30,344 bases of DNA, taken from JBLHRE01 sp047625765. Lineage in GTDB: Bacteria > Bacteroidota > Bacteroidia > Flavobacteriales > JBLHRE01. The stretch covers positions 1 through 30,344 of the forward strand of contig JBLHRE010000003.1 of NCBI GenBank assembly GCA_047625765.1, given 5' to 3'. This document shows positions 6,930 to 14,146 of this stretch, piece by piece; within the stretch, counting starts at the first letter, position 1, and each line of letters starts with the position of its first letter. The notes beneath the pieces were generated by a model. That model was given only the letters and a program-made list of their open reading frames with translations, searched no databases and had not been told where the DNA came from. The translations under genes were made by a program, and so were the position numbers.

Positions 6930-7979
6930 TTACGATTTTACTTTGAAGTCTCCATAGGCTTGTGCAAAAGCAGATTCCCTTCCTTTTTTGAAAACTTGAG
7001 CTCCAAAATCTTTTCCTTTTCTAAAAGCAATCTGTTCTTCTTTGGGTAACTCAACGAACTCTTCGCATTCGGCAGAACAGCAAGTATTGTGTTTTTCTTG
7101 GCAGTCTTCACATTGTAAGAACAATAAATGACAAGCATCGTTGATGCAGTTGACATGGATGTCATAGGGCTTACCACAAGAATGACATTCGCTAATAATA
7201 TCATGTCCTACACGCTCCGACATTCTATCGTCAAAGACAAAATTTACGCCTTTAAATTTGTTGTTAAGACCTTGTGCTTCTACCGTATGTGCATATTTAA
7301 TAATACCACCTTCTAATTGATGTACGTTCTTAAAGCCTTTGTGCTTGAAATATGCAGAGGCCTTTTCGCATCGGATACCTCCGGTGCAGTACATTACAAT
7401 ATTTTTGTCCTCATTGCCTTGTAGCATTTCTTCTACAACAGGCAATTCGTCTCTAAACGTATCTACATCGGGGCAAATAGCACCTTCGAATCTACCCACC
7501 TCGGTTTCGTAATGGTTGCGCATATCCACCAATATGGTGTCTTCTTTATCGGTCAATGCATTGAACTCAGACGCAGATAAATGTTTGCCACAATCCGAAG
7601 CATCAAATGTGCTGTCGTCTAAACCGTCAGCAACTATTTTTGGGCGTACCTTAATCTTCAATTTGATGAAAGATTTTCCATCATCCTCAAAAGCAACATT
7701 CAAGCGAATGCCGTTCATAAAATCGTAAGAATAGATATGTGCTTGTAGTGTTTCGAAATTTTCTTTGGGAACAGAGATTTGAGCATTGATACCTTCGTAA
7801 GCTACGTAGGTTCTTCCAAGTACTCCTAGTTTATCCCAGGCTATAAACAATTCATCGCGAAAAAGTTTAGGGTCTTCTATGTTGGCATATTGGTAAAACG
7901 ACAAGGTAACACGAGGATCCGTGTTTTCTGCCATTTGTTGCCTCAAGATCTCGCGGTCGACCTGATTATACAGTTGCAT
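6930..7979 (-). CDS. trhO: tRNA uridine(34) hydroxylase, rhodanese-domain protein
   Basis: Oxygen-dependent hydroxylation of U34 in tRNA, the first step to 5-(carboxy)methoxyuridine. The protein has the N-terminal acylphosphatase-like part with SFYQYANI and the family signature YEGINAQISVP, then a rhodanese domain with active-site cysteine in MYCTGGIRCEK. A C-terminal cysteine cluster (CHSCGKPYD, CQEKHNTCCSAEC) may bind metal. The frame is open to a TTG at 7988, but ATG at 7979 gives MQLYNQVDREIL, which lines up with the E. coli YceA start, so I chose it. A -7 element TAATTTTG (minus 8033-8026) and a large hairpin (7987-8032) lie just upstream. Confidence 0.92.
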   Translation of the reverse strand: MQLYNQVDREILRQQMAENTDPRVTLSFYQYANIEDPKLFRDELFIAWDKLGVLGRTYVAYEGINAQISVPKENFETLQAHIYSYDFMNGIRLNVAFEDDGKSFIKLKIKVRPKIVADGLDDSTFDASDCGKHLSASEFNALTDKEDTILVDMRNHYETEVGRFEGAICPDVDTFRDELPVVEEMLQGNEDKNIVMYCTGGIRCEKASAYFKHKGFKNVHQLEGGIIKYAHTVEAQGLNNKFKGVNFVFDDRMSERVGHDIISECHSCGKPYDIHVNCINDACHLLFLQCEDCQEKHNTCCSAECEEFVELPKEEQIAFRKGKDFGAQVFKKGRESAFAQAYGDFKVKS

Positions 7980-7986
7980 GCTATAC

Positions 7987-8032
7987 AATTTTGCGTCAAT
8001 CTTTAGCTTCGTGCTAAAGTGGACGCAAAATT
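7987..8032. promoter_or_regulatory. Large hairpin in the trhO leader, overlapping its -7 element
   Basis: The outer arms are AATTTTGCGTC (7987-7997) and GACGCAAAATT (8022-8032), 11 bp and perfect. The inner arms are CTTTAGC (8001-8007) and GCTAAAG (8013-8019) with a 5-base loop. The outer right arm overlaps the -7 element TAATTTTG at minus 8033-8026. The transcript from that promoter would start near 8020 and contain only the inner stem. This may be an operator, or the edge of the adjoining repeat-bounded cassette. Confidence 0.45.
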
Positions 8033-8067
8033 AATTATTAATGTTTAATTATTAGTTATTAATGGGG
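8031..8067. repeat. Left inverted repeat of the four-helix-bundle cassette
   Basis: It reads TTAATTATTAATG on the plus strand and ends TTAGTTATTAATGGGGG. Its inverted partner at 8459-8494 shares the outer TAATTATTAAT and the inner ATTATTAATGGGG or ATTAATGGGG blocks, with a few changes in the middle. The stop codon of the four-helix-bundle gene (8052-8054) lies inside it. Confidence 0.6.
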
Positions 8068-8423
8068 GAGGTGTTCGGATTATTTTTGCTAGACTTCAGA
8101 ATAGAAGTAAGTATTTTCAACAATTCTTCCGATTTATAAAGGAGCAAATCATATTGCTTGGCATCGAAGTAATCAGTTTGGAATAGAAGTTTAATCCAAT
8201 AGACAGTTTCACTCGCCTCTTTTTGTGCGATACTCATTTTATGGATAAAATCTTTTTTGCTTTGAGCGTATGTTGCTTCCGAAACTTGTGCTCCAATTGA
8301 TGTTCCAGATCGTAAAACTTGTTTTGACAGGATGTATTCTTTTTTTTCCTGAACTAAGAATTTATAAGTTTCAACAATTGTAATTGCAAACTCAAAGCTC
8401 TTGTCTTTAATGGGATTATTCAT
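8052..8423 (-). CDS. Four-helix-bundle protein (23S rRNA intervening-sequence / S23 family)
   Basis: A 123-residue all-helical protein with the family pattern: FEFAITIVETYKFLV near the start, VLRSGTSIGAQVSEA (about 36-50), KKDFIHKMSIAQKEASET and a final helix with YKSEELLKILTSILKS. Relatives were first found as reading frames inside 23S rRNA intervening sequences and are scattered in Bacteroidota chromosomes. The fold resembles the Avd accessory protein of diversity-generating retroelements. The biochemical role is unknown. Here it stands alone between trhO and the ACMSD-like gene, bounded by inverted repeats of about 36 bp that overlap its stop and the neighbour's stop. This suggests a recently acquired or mobile unit. 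Confidence 0.9.
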   Translation of the reverse strand: MNNPIKDKSFEFAITIVETYKFLVQEKKEYILSKQVLRSGTSIGAQVSEATYAQSKKDFIHKMSIAQKEASETVYWIKLLFQTDYFDAKQYDLLLYKSEELLKILTSILKSSKNNPNTSPINN

Positions 8424-8458
8424 AAGGTTAGGTTTTGGTTACCTAAATTTATGAAAGT

Positions 8459-8494
8459 CCCCATTAATAATTAAGCATTAACAATTAATAATTA
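8459..8494. repeat. Right inverted repeat of the four-helix-bundle cassette
   Basis: On the minus strand it reads TAATTATTAATTGTTAATG and ends TTAATTATTAATGGGG, the inverted partner of 8031-8067. Its outermost TAA (8494-8492) is the stop codon of the ACMSD-like gene. A third copy lies at 14147. Confidence 0.6.
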
Positions 8495-9502
8495 CGACAA
8501 GAAGTCCTTCTTGTCGAGATCAAGCCATTCCAAAGTCGAATTACAAAATATATCATCCACAACCTCTGGTGATAAATCCATTTCTGTAATGAACTTACCA
8601 ATTTCCAAATCACCTAAAGGGAAAGGATAATCGGATCCTAGGCTGACTTTTTTAGAGCCTTGTAATTTTAATATGTATTCTAAAAGCATAGGGTCGTGGG
8701 TGATGCAGTCTACCCAAAACTTGCCAATGTAATCTCTGGGATTTGTAGGATTGTCTACAGCTACAAGGTCTGGTCGGCAATTAAAACCATGTTCTACACG
8801 GCCGATGGTTGGTAAGAAAGACCCTCCAGCATGCGCAAAGTTGACACGCATTTTTGGGAATCGATCGAAAATGCCTCCAAAAATCATAGAAGTAATAGCC
8901 CTGGAAGTTTCTGCTGGCATACCAACCAGCCAGGGAAGCCAGTATTTTTCCATGTGTTTTTTTCCCATCATATTCCATGGGTGAACCAATACAGCCAAGC
9001 CCAAACGTTCGCAAGCTTCCCAGATTACATCGAATTCTGGTTCGTTCAGGTTTTTTTCGTTGATGTTAGATCCAATCTGAATCCCCACCAAACCAATCTC
9101 CTTGATACGCTCTAATTCTTGAACGGCCAATTCTGGGTCTTGCATAGGAACAGTTCCCAATCCAATGTAATTTTTTGGGTATTTTGCTACTAGATCTGCA
9201 ATATCATCGTTTAAAAAACGAGAAACTTCTAAGCAGTCTTTTGGTTTTGCCCAATAGGAAAACAACACAGGAATGGTACATACCACCTGTACCTGAGTGT
9301 CGAACTTCTCGTATTCTTTGATACGCAATTCTGGGTTCCAACAGTTTTCGTTTACTTCTCTAAAAAACGTGCTATCCTGCATCATTTTAGCAAAACCAGG
9401 TCTGTGGTGTTCTAAATGAATAAATCCACTATAGCCAAACTTCTCTGCCCAGCGCGGAAGCTCTTTGGGCATAATATGGGTGTGCATGTCTATTTTTAAC
9501 AT
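8492..9502 (-). CDS. ACMSD-like metal-dependent amidohydrolase-fold decarboxylase
   Basis: A 336-residue protein of the 2-amino-3-carboxymuconate-6-semialdehyde decarboxylase family. That enzyme removes a carboxylate from the kynurenine-pathway product of 3-hydroxyanthranilate and diverts it from quinolinate/NAD synthesis. Zinc ligands are visible as H7 and H9 in DMHTH, the histidine of VLVHPWN, the histidine of NFAHAGGSF and the aspartate of LGSDYPFPLG. Length and motifs match ACMSD itself rather than the broader amidohydrolase_2 family. No other kynurenine gene is in the window. The last codons form a hairpin and the stop is supplied by the adjoining repeat. A -7 element lies at 9538-9545. 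Confidence 0.82.
   Translation of the reverse strand: MLKIDMHTHIMPKELPRWAEKFGYSGFIHLEHHRPGFAKMMQDSTFFREVNENCWNPELRIKEYEKFDTQVQVVCTIPVLFSYWAKPKDCLEVSRFLNDDIADLVAKYPKNYIGLGTVPMQDPELAVQELERIKEIGLVGIQIGSNINEKNLNEPEFDVIWEACERLGLAVLVHPWNMMGKKHMEKYWLPWLVGMPAETSRAITSMIFGGIFDRFPKMRVNFAHAGGSFLPTIGRVEHGFNCRPDLVAVDNPTNPRDYIGKFWVDCITHDPMLLEYILKLQGSKKVSLGSDYPFPLGDLEIGKFITEMDLSPEVVDDIFCNSTLEWLDLDKKDFLS
8495..8516 (-). terminator. Hairpin in the last codons of the ACMSD-like gene
   Basis: CGACAAGAAG (minus 8516-8507) and CTTCTTGTCG (8504-8495) pair perfectly around two bases, so about 9 bp can form with a 4-base loop. The stop codon and the AT-rich repeat follow directly. It could act as a weak terminator or as an RNA 3'-end stabiliser; there is no true U run. 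Confidence 0.35.
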
Positions 9503-9537
9503 GGATAGCTGTTTTTCTTAAAAATTAGCGAATCCGG

Positions 9538-9545
9538 CAAATGTA
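9538..9545 (-). promoter_or_regulatory. -7 element TACATTTG of the ACMSD-like gene
   Basis: A full TAnnTTTG match 36 bases before the ATG at 9502. The -33 region reads TTTAC rather than TTTG. Confidence 0.5.
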
Positions 9546-9576
9546 AGAAAAGAGATGCTTGTAAAGGATAGTTTGG

Positions 9577-9654
9577 AAGTTGAGGAGTTTAATAGTTTAG
9601 AGTGTACTTGGAATAGTTACTTCCTAAACAGCGAAGCGCTAAACTTCTCAACTT
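9577..9654. repeat. Foldback element with 15-bp inverted ends
   Basis: AAGTTGAGGAGTTTA (9577-9591) and TAAACTTCTCAACTT (9640-9654) are inverted copies with 14 of 15 positions matching. Inside them GTTTAG (9595-9600) and CTAAAC (9624-9629) also pair. On the plus strand the element is followed by TATTTTTTTC, so it could also terminate transcription. It lies between the divergent ACMSD-like and nucleoid-associated genes. Confidence 0.5.
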
Positions 9655-9715
9655 ATTTTTTTCTCACATATAACTATTTATGCCACCTTTGTCCCTCATT
9701 TTTTAAAGCAAGCAC

Positions 9716-10723
9716 ATGAATTTCTCCGATGTATCCATTACCAATACCATTGTCCATAGAATTGGAAACAAAGCCAAAGGAGAAGATGTGCGCGTGTCGG
9801 ATAGGACAGTTGAGCAGGACGAAAATTTGGACAAAGCCATGAAACGTTTTTTCTTAAACTCGTTTAGAGAAGAGCAGCAAGGGCATCGCTTTTTTCATGA
9901 AATGGGATTGGATATGAACGAGGTGTACCGTTGTGCTCAGAATCTTTTCGATGAACAGGATTTCGTGAAAAACTCACAGCAAATAGCACAGCATTTGTTT
10001 AAGCAAACGCGCAATGCAGCCATAAAAGCAGGAGATCTGTTTGTTGCATATTTCGAAGGCATAGAATTGGACGATGAGGTATATCACGGGATTGGCATAT
10101 TCAAATCAGAATCTAAAAATTTATTCTTAGGAGTAGATGGTTGGGATATTGGCGTGTACGAGGGTATAGGCTTGAACAAGCAAGACAAAGGCTGTTTGAT
10201 TATTGATACCGAAGAGGAAGAAGGATACAAATGTTTCTTGTACGAAGCAGGTGGAGTTGAAACAGAATATTGGCGCAATGATTTTCTAAGCCTTTCGCCC
10301 ATAGAAGATAGCTATGCCAATACCTATGAGTTTATGAGCAAGTGTAAGACTTTTCTTACCACAGACATTAAAGCCGATGTTGAGGTAGATAGAGCTACGC
10401 AGATAAATTTGGTAAAAGACACCGTAGAATATTTCCAGCTGAACGATACTTTTAGAATGGAAGATTTTAAAGAAAAAGTGTTGGTAGAAGATGAAACCAT
10501 AGAAAGTTTCGACCGCTATATTTCTGACAATAAAATAGAACAAAACGAATTTGAAATAGCGCCCAATGCGGTGAAAAAGCAAAAACGTAAATTCAAATCT
10601 GTTTTAAAACTAGACACCAATTTCCATATCTACATACATGGTAACCGGGACCTTATAGAGTACGGTATTGATGAAGAAACTGGTAAGAAGTTTTATAAAG
10701 TGTATTTCGAGGAAGAACTTTAG
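9716..10723 (+). CDS. Nucleoid-associated protein (NdpA/YejK family)
   Basis: A 335-residue protein of the 37-kDa nucleoid-associated family (YejK in E. coli). The start is MNFSDVSITNTIVHRIGNKA and the typical middle block DLFVAYFEGIELDDEVYHGI lies near residues 103-122. The C-terminus carries HIYIHGNRDLIEYGI and then DEETGKKFYKVYFEEEL. The family binds nucleoid DNA in E. coli; its function in Bacteroidota is unknown. It stands alone, with a near-consensus -7 (CACCTTTG) shortly upstream. A diverged copy of its last 16 codons is found at 12057-12104 inside a MITE-like element. Confidence 0.85.
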   Translation: MNFSDVSITNTIVHRIGNKAKGEDVRVSDRTVEQDENLDKAMKRFFLNSFREEQQGHRFFHEMGLDMNEVYRCAQNLFDEQDFVKNSQQIAQHLFKQTRNAAIKAGDLFVAYFEGIELDDEVYHGIGIFKSESKNLFLGVDGWDIGVYEGIGLNKQDKGCLIIDTEEEEGYKCFLYEAGGVETEYWRNDFLSLSPIEDSYANTYEFMSKCKTFLTTDIKADVEVDRATQINLVKDTVEYFQLNDTFRMEDFKEKVLVEDETIESFDRYISDNKIEQNEFEIAPNAVKKQKRKFKSVLKLDTNFHIYIHGNRDLIEYGIDEETGKKFYKVYFEEEL

Positions 10724-11002
10724 CTCTTTTGGAGCAGGTTTAGAAGTTTAAAAGGGGATGCGTTTTTTAGAATTCTGACATAGCAAACCGTTAGCGGCTA
10801 AAGGATTTGTTTGCGGAGGGAGAAGAAGCAATCTTTTTGTTTAAGAATATGTAAGTGTGCTTTCCTTGTTTCGGGAATACACTTTACAGCTGCAGAATCA
10901 AAAAAAAAGTCTTTTTTTTGCATTTAAATTTACCGATAAATACTGTTCTAAGCCAGTAAATGCAGGTAGATAAATCATAAATTAGCAGACTTCATTAATT
11001 TA
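10724..11002. other. Intergenic region with hairpins and an A9/T8 run
   Basis: No gene is seen. An imperfect hairpin spans 10851-10887 (GTAAGTGT with ACACTTTAC, and TTCC with GGAA inside). It is followed by A9-GTC-T8 at 10900-10919, which itself can fold and may terminate transcripts from either side. The word AGAAGCAATCT at 10824-10834 recurs at 11949-11959, a typical piece of Bacteroidota intergenic repeats. Confidence 0.4.
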
Positions 11003-11284
11003 TCATTTGTGTAATCGCCATGTAATAAATGGTTTTGGTTCGTTTGCATCATTAATTGCAATTCTAGCCCAAATAATGCAGACAATCCAAGTAATTATTA
11101 AGCCTATTCCTAAGTTGAAGAACCCCAATAGAATAGCGGTTAAAATCATAATAAGTGCCCCTTTTATGCTCGCGTATAATAATCCAAAGGGACCAAAAAG
11201 CAAACATAGGATAAGTCCAGTCTTTAAGCTTTTTAGTGGTTTTAGATACGGATTAGGTTCTTGCGGGTAAGTTCTGGTAGTCAT
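11003..11284 (-). CDS. Small two-helix membrane protein of unknown function
   Basis: A 93-residue protein with a short polar N-terminus and two hydrophobic segments, about 23-40 (GLILCLLFGPFGLLYASI) and 42-72 (ALIMILTAILLGFFNLGIG and on). The tail is polar and positively charged. The FGPFGLLYASIKGALIM loop resembles a widespread family of small uncharacterised inner-membrane proteins. No function can be given. It is divergent from the HTH gene at 11487, with about 200 bp between them that hold small palindromes but no consensus -7 element. Confidence 0.65.
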   Translation of the reverse strand: MTTRTYPQEPNPYLKPLKSLKTGLILCLLFGPFGLLYASIKGALIMILTAILLGFFNLGIGLIITWIVCIIWARIAINDANEPKPFITWRLHK

Positions 11285-11429
11285 GATGGTGAAGTTTACG
11301 TTATGCGCGTACTGTTTTTCAGTGCGTTAAAAATCTAGTGTTAATGTTATTTATCGATTTTTATCAGTTTAAGACAACAATGTATTGAAAATAATTGAAA
11401 TAAGCACAATAATTAAGTGCAAAAAGAAT

Positions 11430-11444
11430 GCGTATAGAGTACGC
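11430..11444. promoter_or_regulatory. Small palindrome before the HTH gene
   Basis: GCGTA and TACGC flank five bases, 42 bp before the ATG at 11487. Another pair, GCAC/GTGC, lies just upstream near 11404-11420. Either could be an operator for the adjacent HTH protein, but the arms are short. Confidence 0.2.
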
Positions 11445-11486
11445 TTGTGTGTCTGTTACCATTTAACTGTATTAGATATTTGTTAG

Positions 11487-11852
11487 ATGATACACATAGG
11501 CGAAAAAATTAAAGAGCGTGTTGATGAAGTTGGTATGTCACGAACAGTGTTCGCCAAACGAATCAATAAAACGAGAAACGTAGTTTATGATATTTTTAAA
11601 AGACAAAGTATAGACACCAATCAATTGGTACTTGTTTCTAAGATCTTGAACTTTGACTTCTTTGTATACTACAGAGAAATGCTGGCTGACTTGAATACAA
11701 CCAAATCAGAAAAAAATGATATTAGTCGAGATATAGAAGAAGTGTATCATATTGAAAATATCCAAATTCAATTGGAACAATTGAAAGAAAACAATGCCCT
11801 CTTGAAACAGTTGAATGGGGTGCTTCAAGAAAAAATTGATAATAAGAAGTAA
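11487..11852 (+). CDS. XRE-like HTH protein with C-terminal coiled coil
   Basis: A 121-residue protein. Residues 1-65 look like an XRE/lambda-repressor helix-turn-helix (IGEKIKERVDEVGMSRTVFA, then RINKTRNVVYDIFKRQSID). Residues 88-117 look like a leucine-rich coiled coil (ENIQIQLEQLKENNALLKQL), which would allow dimerisation. Such short HTH/coiled-coil proteins are common in Bacteroidota and uncharacterised. It may control itself or the divergent membrane-protein gene. No partner toxin or kinase is adjacent. Confidence 0.75.
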   Translation: MIHIGEKIKERVDEVGMSRTVFAKRINKTRNVVYDIFKRQSIDTNQLVLVSKILNFDFFVYYREMLADLNTTKSEKNDISRDIEEVYHIENIQIQLEQLKENNALLKQLNGVLQEKIDNKK

Positions 11853-11990
11853 GCTGTATTTCTCTCTAATACAACCGTATGATAGGCTTAGTAGATTTGA
11901 GTTTGGGTGCTTAGTTTGAAGTATGCGTCTTTGGGATAATTGATCAGCAGAAGCAATCTCTTTATTTGCTATCGTAAATGCAAAGCCGCC

Positions 11991-12145
11991 TGTCATCCCG
12001 AAATGTTTTGGGATCTGGTTAGGAGTTTAGCACAGATTGAAAATCTGAGTTAGCGAGGGATAGACGAAGAAACAGGGAAGAAATTCTATAGGGTGTATTT
12101 AGAATATCCAAAAGGTACAGATGCTGAACTAAATTCAGCATGACA
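11991..12145. mobile_element. MITE-like element with imperfect terminal inverted repeats
   Basis: The left end 11991-12017 (TGTCATCCCGAA, GGGATCTG) and the right end 12118-12145, read inverted (TGTCATGCTGAA, GCATCTG), match at both outer and inner blocks over about 28 bp. Each end can also fold on itself. The 155-bp unit encodes nothing complete, but its centre holds a coding fragment matching the nucleoid-associated protein's C-terminus. TGTCAT/ATGACA ends are typical of dispersed intergenic repeats in Bacteroidota. The rest of the 441-bp gap (11853-12293) holds low-complexity sequence, including a direct repeat of TTAAGAATT near 12241 and 12263. Confidence 0.5.
12057..12143 (+). pseudogene. 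C-terminal remnant of a nucleoid-associated protein gene
   Basis: The frame from 12057 reads GIDEETGKKFYRVYLE, against GIDEETGKKFYKVYFE at the end of the intact protein (10660-10710). That is 14 of 16 residues identical with mostly synonymous base changes, so it is an old paralogous copy, not a recent duplication. The frame then runs on as YPKGTDAELNSA to a TGA at 12141 inside the right terminal repeat. An in-frame TAG lies at 12051, and no other part of the gene is present. Confidence 0.65.
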
Positions 12146-12293
12146 CACGCAGGTGTCTATTGAAATTACAAACCAAACGAGCAGGGTAATACTTCTAAAC
12201 CCCTCAACTCATTTCCTTCTCAACTCTAAACCAAAAAAAATTAAGAATTCAGATTAAACGATTTAAGAATTTAGAAGTTCGGAAACCGAATGC

Positions 12294-12539
12294 TTACTTC
12301 TTAGTTTTTGGTTTTTTCGGAACAGGATCCAAACCATGGGTTCCCCAGGGGTGGCATTTAGAAATTCTACGCATACCCATCAAAATTCCTTTTAGAATTC
12401 CCCATTCGTGCATGGCCTCTATGGTATATTCGGAGCAGGTAGGAATATGGCGGCAATTGTTCCCCAGCATAGGGGAAATAAGCCATTGGTATAATTTAAC
12501 TGGCAATACAAAAATCCACATAAGGATTTTGCGCAGCAT
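12294..12539 (-). CDS. yidD: Membrane protein insertion efficiency factor
   Basis: An 81-residue YidD (DUF37) protein: an amphipathic N-terminus (KILMWIFVLPVKLYQWLISP), then the family's cysteine pattern NNCRHIPTCSEYTIEA and RRISKCHPWGTHGLDPVP. It associates with the inner face of the membrane and helps YidC-dependent insertion. Its ATG overlaps the prfC stop by one base (TAATG on the minus strand), so it is probably translated by re-initiation after prfC. A small hairpin TTCGG/CCGAA (12278-12290) follows the stop. Confidence 0.93.
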   Translation of the reverse strand: MLRKILMWIFVLPVKLYQWLISPMLGNNCRHIPTCSEYTIEAMHEWGILKGILMGMRRISKCHPWGTHGLDPVPKKPKTKK

Positions 12540-14113
12540 TAAAATTCGGATTTAAAGTGGAATTGCAATTGCGGGAAATCACCTTGTGCCAGCTGTAAAG
12601 CAAATTGGCTATCGGCCAAGAAAACAGGTCGGCCTTCTTTGTCGGTTGCCATAGAACGTGCTTTCTTTTTTCTAAAGTCTTTGATGTCTTTATCTGCACC
12701 AGCAACCCAACAGGCCTTGTAAACAGAAACAGGTTCGTACCTACAAGAAGCATTGTATTCGTGTAACAAACGGTGTTGTATTACTTCGAACTGTAAAGAT
12801 CCAACAGTACCTACCACCTTACGGCCATTGGTTTCCATTGTAAAGAGCTGTGCAACTCCTTCATCCATCAATTGCTCAATACCCTTGGCCAATTGCTTAG
12901 ACTTCATAGGGTCGTCATTTTCGATGTATTTAAAGAGCTCTGGCGAGAAACTAGGAATACCGATATAATTCATCAGTTCACCACCGGTAAGCGTATCACC
13001 AATCTTAAAGTTTCTGTTGTCAGGTATGCCAATAATATCACCGGGAAATGCTTCGTCAACAATTTCTTTTTTATCGGCCATAAACATGGTAGTAGAAGAA
13101 AACTTCAACTGCTTGCCTTGTCTAACGTGTAGGTAATTGGTGTTACGTTCGAACTTACCAGAAACCACCTTTACAAAGGCAATTCTAGAGCGGTGGTTCG
13201 GGTCCATATTGGCATGAATCTTAAATACAAAGCCAGAAAATTTATCTTCGTCTGGCTCTACCAAACGTGTATCCGATTCTTTTGCCAACGGTTGTGGCGC
13301 GATATCGATAAAGCAATTCAACAATTCGTTTACCCCGAAATTGTTAATGGCAGAACCAAAGAAAACAGGAGATATTTTTCCGTCCAAGTACTCTTGAACA
13401 TCAAATTCGGAATATACTCCATCAATCAATTCCATCTCTTCGCGCAAAGTGGAAGCGTAGTCTGTTCCAACAATCTTGTCTAGTTCTGGATTTTTGATGT
13501 CATCGAATTCGATGAAATTTTCAGTGTCTTTGGTGTTGGCTCTAAAAAGGTTTAGTTTGCGTTCGTAGATGTTGTAAACACCTTTAAAATCTTGTCCCAT
13601 TCCTAATGGCCAAGAAAGCGGGCGCACCCTAATACCTAGTTTTTGTTCTACCTCGTCTAACAAATCAAACGCATCTTTTCCTACACGGTCTAATTTGTTG
13701 ATGAAAATCATGATAGGCGTATCGCGCATGCGACACACTTCTACCAGTTTTTCGGTTTGCGGCTCAACCCCTTTTGCTACATCAATAACCACAATTACAG
13801 AATCTACAGCAGTAAGTGTTCTATAGGTGTCTTCAGCAAAATCTTTGTGACCAGGAGTGTCAAGAATGTTTATTTTTTTGCCTTTGTATTCGAAGGCCAT
13901 TACAGAGGTAGCAACAGAAATACCACGCTGCTTTTCAATTTCCATAAAGTCGGAAGTTGCAGCCTTTTTAATTTTGTTCGATTTTACCGCACCAGCTTCT
14001 TGAATAGCCCCTCCAAAAAGCAATAGCTTTTCGGTTAAGGTTGTCTTACCTGCATCGGGGTGCGATACAATTCCAAAAGTACGTCTGCGTTTGATTTCCT
14101 CTACAAATCCCAT
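12539..14113 (-). CDS. prfC: Peptide chain release factor 3
   Basis: A 524-residue translational GTPase that recycles RF1/RF2 from the ribosome after termination. The G motifs are G1 SHPDAGKTTLTEK (about 17-29), the switch-region RGISVATSV, G3 DTPGHKDF and G4 NKLDR. The KKAATSDFMEIEKQRGIS segment and the length separate RF3 from EF-G. A TACCTTTG -7 element (minus 14139-14132) lies 19 bases before the ATG, giving a very short leader. It is coupled to yidD downstream. Confidence 0.96.
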   Translation of the reverse strand: MGFVEEIKRRRTFGIVSHPDAGKTTLTEKLLLFGGAIQEAGAVKSNKIKKAATSDFMEIEKQRGISVATSVMAFEYKGKKINILDTPGHKDFAEDTYRTLTAVDSVIVVIDVAKGVEPQTEKLVEVCRMRDTPIMIFINKLDRVGKDAFDLLDEVEQKLGIRVRPLSWPLGMGQDFKGVYNIYERKLNLFRANTKDTENFIEFDDIKNPELDKIVGTDYASTLREEMELIDGVYSEFDVQEYLDGKISPVFFGSAINNFGVNELLNCFIDIAPQPLAKESDTRLVEPDEDKFSGFVFKIHANMDPNHRSRIAFVKVVSGKFERNTNYLHVRQGKQLKFSSTTMFMADKKEIVDEAFPGDIIGIPDNRNFKIGDTLTGGELMNYIGIPSFSPELFKYIENDDPMKSKQLAKGIEQLMDEGVAQLFTMETNGRKVVGTVGSLQFEVIQHRLLHEYNASCRYEPVSVYKACWVAGADKDIKDFRKKKARSMATDKEGRPVFLADSQFALQLAQGDFPQLQFHFKSEF

Positions 14114-14131
14114 AGTCCAAAATTAAAGGTG

Positions 14132-14139
14132 CAAAGGTA
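14132..14139 (-). promoter_or_regulatory. -7 element TACCTTTG of prfC
   Basis: A full TAnnTTTG match with a predicted start near 14127. The place of the -33 element is taken by the AT-rich repeat at 14147, so the repeat may have changed this promoter. Confidence 0.55.
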
Positions 14140-14146
14140 AGGAGGA

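Noticed and set aside
11007..11270. 87-codon plus-strand frame opposite the small membrane protein
   Set aside because: The minus-strand frame has a clear two-helix membrane topology and a family-like motif; the plus-strand product has none.
11706..11996. 96-codon minus-strand frame
   Set aside because: It is antisense to the HTH/coiled-coil gene and runs into the repeat element; composition is not protein-like.
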